From positions 95,906 through 159,905 of the forward strand of contig NZ_JAHESE010000013.1 in NCBI RefSeq assembly GCF_018598175.1: a stretch of DNA of 64,000 nucleotides, read 5' to 3'. The notes under the pieces were generated by a model. The model saw only the letters and a list, made by a program, of their open reading frames with translations. It was not told the origin of the DNA and did not search any database. Origin of the DNA: Dawidia cretensis (GTDB lineage Bacteria; Bacteroidota; Bacteroidia; Cytophagales; Cyclobacteriaceae). Numbering within the stretch: position 1 is the first letter of the stretch; each line of letters opens with the position of its first letter. Shown here one piece after another: positions 59,809-64,000 of the stretch. Made by a program: the position numbers and the translations under genes.

Positions 59809-61641
59809 ATGCAGGACCTCATCAGGAACCTACCCGCTGTTATTTATGAATATGCAGTATATCCGGATGGCATAAGCCGGTTTACGTTCATGAGTGAATC
59901 TGCAGAGCCCATTTTAGGAGTATCTCCCAAAAAGGTAATGGAGGACGCATCCGTACTGGAAGCTATTATACACGAAGACGACCGTCCCGGCCTCACAGCC
60001 TCTGTTGAACAAAGTTTACAGGAGGGACGCGACTGGCATTGGGAAGGACGCGTACACGTACGCGGCGACGTTCTTTGGATTGAAGCCCGCGCCAACCACG
60101 CTATAGAACCCGACGGCACCATCATTCGCCGCGGGGTGATCCAGGATATTACCGAACGCAAAGCCTCTGCCCGTGAAACGGAGCTGCGCTACCTCAACCT
60201 GGTCGAGCGGCTGCCCATCGGTGTGGTCATTCACAAACAAGGCAAGCTCATCTTCGCTAACGTACAGGCACACCAAATACTCGGCGCTAAAAAATCGCAG
60301 GGCCTGCTCGGCACCGACGTACTAAACTTTGTCCACCCCGAGTATCATCCGCGCATTATGCGCCGCATGCGCGAAGTAGCCGAAGGCATGCCTTCGCCCA
60401 TGGTCGAGCAACAATATGTACGCATGGATGGCCGCGTGATTGACGTCGAGACGATGGCGTCACCTTTTACTTTCCAGGGCGAGCCCTGTGTACAAGTCAT
60501 CTTCCGTGACATTACCGAGCGCAAGCAGACCGAAGAGCGTATTAAGAAAAATGAAACGCTGCTGGCACAGCTGTTCCAGAATGTGCCGATGGCCGTGGTG
60601 CTGCTGACGGAGACCGGCAAAGTAGAGCAGGTCAACAAAGGCTTCGAAGAAATGTTTGGCTTTACCCTCGACGAGCTGAAGGGAAAAAGCATCAACGACT
60701 TCATCGTGCCCGAAGAGCTGGTGCACGAAGGTGTCGACCTCAACAACCTCATTACCAGCAGCCGCATTGTGAGCATCGAAACCATTCGTAAGCACCGCAG
60801 CGGCAAGCTGGTAAACGTGATCCTCTACGGCATGCCTGTAATGATGGAGAACCAAACCATCGGCATCTACGGTGTATACGTTGACTTTACAGATCGCAAA
60901 AAAGTAGAGGAAGAGCTCAAGATCAGAAATACTGAGCTCGACAACTTTGTCTATAAAGTATCGCACGACCTGCGCGCGCCCCTGTCATCCATTCTGGGTC
61001 TTGTAAACCTGGCCCGCCTGCCCGGCAATACCGACAACCCGATGGACTACATTGACATCATCGGCGAGAAGGTAGAGCACCTCGACCATTTTATCGGCGA
61101 TGTACTCAGCCACTCCAAAAACCTGAAGATGGACGTCACCACCAGCCAGGTAGACTTTGAGCAGATCATTGAGCGCACGTTCAAAGACCTGAACTACCTG
61201 CAAGGTGCAAAAGACATGGAGCGCAGCGTAAAGATTTCGGGTATTGCTTTTTATAGCGACCCGTGGCGCATTTCCGAGATCTTCCGCAACCTTATTTCCA
61301 ACGCCATTAAATACCGGCAGCTGAACATCGAGCGGCCCGAGATCCGTATAAAAATACTGATCGACCAGCGCCGCGCCGAGATCAACTTCTCCGACAACGG
61401 CATCGGTATTGACGACGTCAGCCTGGCGAAGATCTTTGAAATGTTTTACCGCGCCACCGAGCAATCGGATGGTTCGGGTATTGGATTATATATTGTAAAG
61501 AACGCGGTCGATAAACTGGGTGGACAGATCACCGTCTCCAGCCAGGTGAACCAGGGCACACGGTTCAGCATTATCCTACCCAACCGAATCAGTAATATTG
61601 TCCTGGTGAATACACCCCAGGCAGTGGATGAGCAATCATGA
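59809..61641 (+). CDS. PAS-domain sensor histidine kinase (cytoplasmic, three PAS)
   Basis: 610 aa. Three PAS domains (about 5-118, 125-238 and 250-365) are followed by a short coiled coil and a HisKA helix with phosphoacceptor His386 (KVSHDLRAPL). A HATPase domain follows (N-box EIFRNLISNAIKYRQ, G1 DNGIGI, G2 GSGIGLYIV). No membrane segment is seen. The second and third PAS each end with an ITERK-like capping motif. No response regulator is adjacent. Its stop overlaps the next start (ATGA), so it is coupled to the acetyltransferase-like gene. Confidence 0.93.
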   Translation: MQDLIRNLPAVIYEYAVYPDGISRFTFMSESAEPILGVSPKKVMEDASVLEAIIHEDDRPGLTASVEQSLQEGRDWHWEGRVHVRGDVLWIEARANHAIEPDGTIIRRGVIQDITERKASARETELRYLNLVERLPIGVVIHKQGKLIFANVQAHQILGAKKSQGLLGTDVLNFVHPEYHPRIMRRMREVAEGMPSPMVEQQYVRMDGRVIDVETMASPFTFQGEPCVQVIFRDITERKQTEERIKKNETLLAQLFQNVPMAVVLLTETGKVEQVNKGFEEMFGFTLDELKGKSINDFIVPEELVHEGVDLNNLITSSRIVSIETIRKHRSGKLVNVILYGMPVMMENQTIGIYGVYVDFTDRKKVEEELKIRNTELDNFVYKVSHDLRAPLSSILGLVNLARLPGNTDNPMDYIDIIGEKVEHLDHFIGDVLSHSKNLKMDVTTSQVDFEQIIERTFKDLNYLQGAKDMERSVKISGIAFYSDPWRISEIFRNLISNAIKYRQLNIERPEIRIKILIDQRRAEINFSDNGIGIDDVSLAKIFEMFYRATEQSDGSGIGLYIVKNAVDKLGGQITVSSQVNQGTRFSIILPNRISNIVLVNTPQAVDEQS

Positions 61642-62804
61642 AGATCGTAGAAGTAATAACAGCGGCACACGCGCGTGAATTTATCGAGTTTGCTGTACGG
61701 CTTTACAAAAATCACCCGGTTTGGATACGTCCCCTCGACGCCGATATAGACAACGTCTTTGATCCTGAAAAGAACAAAGCCTTTCGCCATGGCACATGTA
61801 TACGCTGGCTGCTGCAAGACGACGCCGGCAAAACCATCGGCCGCGTAGCCGCCTTCGTCAACGAAAAGATCGTACACAAAGGCAACGACCAGCCTACAGG
61901 GGGCATGGGCTTCTTTGAATGTATTGAAGATCGTGCCGCCGCTTTCGCACTACTCGACCAATGCAAGACGTGGTTACAGGCCAAAGGCATGGAGGCGATG
62001 GACGGCCCTATCAACTTTGGTAGCCGCGACCGCTGGTGGGGACTGCTCATCGAGGGGTTTGACCGCGAGCCCAACTACCAGTGTAACTATAACTTTCCAT
62101 ACTACCAGCATTTCTTCGAAGCCTACGGCTTTCAGGTATACTTCTACCAGCTGACCTTTGCCCGCGGGGTGCAAGGCCCGCTATCGGCTCGGCTGGACGA
62201 AAAAGCGGCGCTCTGCCGGCGCGACCCGAACTACGACTTTCGCTACCTGAAAAAGCAAGAATTAGGCAAGTTGGCCGAGTATCTACTCATCGTATATAAC
62301 AAGGCGTGGGCCAACCGCTCGGAAAACCCCGAGCTCACCATGGCACAAGCCAAGCTGCTCGTGCAGCAGATGAAGCCCATTCTCGACCCGAAGCTGCTGT
62401 ACTTCGGCTTCTACAAAGGCGAGCCCGTATCATTCTTTCTGTCGCTGCCCGAGATCAACCAGATCTTTAAATACGTCGACGGTAAAATGAACTGGCTGGG
62501 CAAGCTCAAGTTTGTGTGGCATACACTGTTGAAAACAAACAAGAAAGCCTTTGGCATTCTGTTCGGCGTGGTGCCCGAGCACCAGGGCAAAGGTGTGGAC
62601 GGGGCCATGATCACCTACGCCCGCGACGTGCTGCAGCCTGACGCCCGCTACACCCAGTACGAAATGAACTGGATCGGCGACTTTAATCCTAAAATGATTC
62701 TGGTGGTAGAGCAAGTGGGCGGCGAGGTGTCTAAGCGCCACGCCACATACCGCAAGCTTTTTGACGAGACCAAACCCTTCCGGCGGGCACCGATCCTGAA
62801 ATGA
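61638..62804 (+). CDS. GNAT-fold acetyltransferase-like protein, large form
   Basis: 388 aa. The sequence shows acetyltransferase-like blocks: LYKNHPVWIRPLDADIDNVFDPEKNK near the start (in outline), GRVAAFVNEK, TGGMGFFEC, and a second half with LYFGFYKGEPVSFFLSLPEIN and GVVPEHQGKGVDGAMITYA, the latter like the GNAT acetyl-CoA loop. This paired-domain layout is typical of large Bacteroidetes GNAT proteins that lack a known substrate. It overlaps the PAS kinase by four bases (ATGA), so the two are made together, which suggests that the kinase pathway may concern this protein or its product; that is an inference. hemH follows 78 bases downstream. Confidence 0.82.
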   Translation: MKIVEVITAAHAREFIEFAVRLYKNHPVWIRPLDADIDNVFDPEKNKAFRHGTCIRWLLQDDAGKTIGRVAAFVNEKIVHKGNDQPTGGMGFFECIEDRAAAFALLDQCKTWLQAKGMEAMDGPINFGSRDRWWGLLIEGFDREPNYQCNYNFPYYQHFFEAYGFQVYFYQLTFARGVQGPLSARLDEKAALCRRDPNYDFRYLKKQELGKLAEYLLIVYNKAWANRSENPELTMAQAKLLVQQMKPILDPKLLYFGFYKGEPVSFFLSLPEINQIFKYVDGKMNWLGKLKFVWHTLLKTNKKAFGILFGVVPEHQGKGVDGAMITYARDVLQPDARYTQYEMNWIGDFNPKMILVVEQVGGEVSKRHATYRKLFDETKPFRRAPILK

Positions 62805-62857
62805 TCGGCCCGGGCGTTTCGCCGTCAAACTTCTTTTCATGGATGCTTGTTTATCGC

Positions 62858-62865
62858 TAAACTTG
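62858..62865 (+). promoter_or_regulatory. -7-like element for hemH
   Basis: TAAACTTG (seven of eight to TAnnTTTG), 17 bases before the hemH ATG at 62883. It sits in the 14-mer TCGCTAAACTTGCA shared with the SpoIIAA-like gene promoter. Confidence 0.45.
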
Positions 62866-62882
62866 CAGCCCGAAGAAAACAC

Positions 62883-63893
62883 ATGAAAAGCAAAACCGGA
62901 GTCCTCCTGATCAATCTGGGTACGCCCGACAGCCCCTCGGTAAGCGATGTCCGTTCCTACCTGTCGCAGTTTCTGAACGATCCCCGGGTCATAGACATTC
63001 CGTGGCTACTGCGCAAAATCCTGGTAAACCTTATCATCGTGCCCTTCCGGGCTCCGAAATCGGCCAAGATCTACCAGAAGCTGTGGACCGCCAACGGCTC
63101 TCCGCTGCTGTATTACAGCGAGCGCGTCAAGACCCTGCTCGACGACTCGCTCGGCGACGACTACGAGGTGCACCTGGCCATGCGGTACAAAAATCCGTCG
63201 ATTCCGAACGTACTGGAAACGATGCGCAAAAAGCATTACGAGAAGATCATCGTGCTGCCCATGTTCCCGCAGTACGCCTCTGCCTCCACCGGCTCGGCCC
63301 TGGAAGAGGTCATGCGCGTGCTGCGTACCTGGTGGGTAATTCCGGAAGTAAAATTCATCAGCCAGTACTACGACCACCCGCTCTTTATTGAAGCCTTTGC
63401 CGAGCGGGGCCGCAAATACAACATTGGCGACTACGACCACGTACTATTCTCCTATCACGGTTTGCCCGAGCGACAGGTCGACAAAGTGTATGACGAAGGT
63501 GTTTGCAAAGACCACGACTGCGAGCATTCCATTACCGAAGACAACCGGTACTGCTACAAAGCAGCCTGTTACGCCACTACCCGCCTGCTAGCCGTCAAGC
63601 TGAACATCCCTGCAGAGAAATATACCGTCTGCTTCCAGTCACGCCTGGACAAAAAATGGCTTATGCCTTTCTCCGACGAAGTGGTGCGCCAATGCGGCGA
63701 CAAAGGCATGAAAAAGATCCTGGCCTTCTCCCCGGCCTTCACAGCAGATTGCCTCGAAACCATTATCGAGATCGGCGACGAGTACCAGGAGATCTTCCAC
63801 GAACACGGCGGAGAGAAAGTACAGCTGGTGGAAAGTTTGAATGATAGCGCGCTGTGGATTGACTGCTTACGCGATCTGGTGAAAGGACATTAA
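62883..63893 (+). CDS. hemH: Ferrochelatase
   Basis: 336 aa. The start MKSKTGVLLINLGTPDSPS is the standard N-terminus; the in-frame upstream codon at 62847 is not needed. Active-site His192 lies in VLFSYHGLPE, and acidic Glu292 lies in the FTADCLETIIEIG segment. Four cysteines (Cys208, Cys213, Cys224, Cys229) appear in VCKDHDCEH...YCYKAACY, a cluster seen in this phylum that may hold an Fe-S cluster or zinc. It inserts Fe(II) into protoporphyrin IX to make heme b. Downstream, 31 bases from its stop, begins a group II intron end on the opposite strand. Confidence 0.96.
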   Translation: MKSKTGVLLINLGTPDSPSVSDVRSYLSQFLNDPRVIDIPWLLRKILVNLIIVPFRAPKSAKIYQKLWTANGSPLLYYSERVKTLLDDSLGDDYEVHLAMRYKNPSIPNVLETMRKKHYEKIIVLPMFPQYASASTGSALEEVMRVLRTWWVIPEVKFISQYYDHPLFIEAFAERGRKYNIGDYDHVLFSYHGLPERQVDKVYDEGVCKDHDCEHSITEDNRYCYKAACYATTRLLAVKLNIPAEKYTVCFQSRLDKKWLMPFSDEVVRQCGDKGMKKILAFSPAFTADCLETIIEIGDEYQEIFHEHGGEKVQLVESLNDSALWIDCLRDLVKGH

Positions 63894-63924
63894 TAACAAA
63901 ACCTGGCGCCGGCAACACATAGAA

Positions 63925-64000
63925 ATCGAGTAGGAAGTAAGGGATTATTTCCCTTACTGTCCTCTCACACCACCGTACGTGCCGTTCGGCATACGGCGGT
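63925..64000 (-). mobile_element. Group II intron, 3' end (domain V and VI), truncated by the window edge
   Basis: On the minus strand the segment first reads as domain V: a hairpin with arms ACCGCCGTA/TACGGTGGT (63969-64000) and the apical GCCGAACGGC. It then forms domain VI: a stem GAG.AGGA..AGTAAGGGA/TCCCTTACT..TCCT-A-CTC with a single bulged A at 63931. The segment ends CTCGAT, with the intron 3' end at 63925. The bulged A lies seven bases from that end, as expected for the branch point. The remaining intron and any reverse transcriptase lie to the right of the window. Confidence 0.87.

Noticed and set aside
1-64000. CRISPR arrays, prophage genes or toxin-antitoxin pairs
   Set aside because: No regularly spaced short repeats, phage structural or integrase genes, or recognised toxin-antitoxin pairs were seen.

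Overview
The window is typical of a free-living Bacteroidetes genome, most likely of the order Cytophagales or a relative. This is inferred from gene content and style, not from a database match. The signs are a SusC/SusD-type polysaccharide utilisation locus, promoter -7 boxes of the TAnnTTTG form, few Shine-Dalgarno sequences, an AccD without its zinc-ribbon cysteines, and many Bacteroidetes-flavoured DUF families. GC content is moderately high, with one lower-GC patch at about 18.9-22.6 kb.

Layout. 1-8372 (minus strand): a Sus-like alpha-glucan locus with a DUF6377 regulator, SusC, SusD, a SusE/F-like binding lipoprotein and the start of a GH13 lipoprotein cut by the left edge. 8494-11286: a small Cys-containing membrane protein, a REP-like inverted repeat, a DUF899 thioredoxin-like protein, and a divergent GlxA/AraC regulator coupled to a DUF4269 gene. 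11290-18815: a PAS histidine kinase with its CheY-like partner, a beta-lactamase-fold protein that lacks the catalytic serine, and a large WG-repeat lipoprotein. 18945-22577: a tightly packed six-gene operon (YHS, YHS, DoxX, DinB, ATP-grasp, LysE) of lower GC beside tRNA-Lys. This is the best candidate here for an undescribed system. 23329-34066: a TonB receptor behind a metal-regulator-like palindrome, a polytopic membrane protein, tRNA-Val, an outer membrane barrel protein, an ABC permease, a FeoB-associated Cys-rich protein, a radical SAM/SPASM protein and a DUF4105 protein.

34152-51412 is mostly housekeeping: the 2-oxoglutarate dehydrogenase operon (sucA-sucB-lpdA), the rpsP-rimM-trmD-rplS translation cluster, class I fructose-bisphosphate aldolase, accD, a flavin amine oxidase, a NadR-like kinase, a DUF2721 protein, an OmpA/PD40 protein and acs. 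51641-63893 holds a methyltransferase with an atypical motif I, ZIP transporter and ApbE genes, ruvB, an FMN-dependent glutamate-synthase-like protein, purN, a small XRE regulator, a PAS kinase coupled to an acetyltransferase-like gene, and hemH. The last 76 bases are the 3' end (domains V and VI) of a group II intron on the minus strand whose body lies beyond the right edge.

Working together: the Sus locus imports starch-like glucans. Aldolase, acs, accD and the 2-oxoglutarate dehydrogenase operon form part of central carbon and lipid metabolism. Several scattered genes (TonB receptor with a Cys pair, FeoB-associated protein, ZIP, ApbE, ferrochelatase, YHS proteins) concern metal or redox cofactors.
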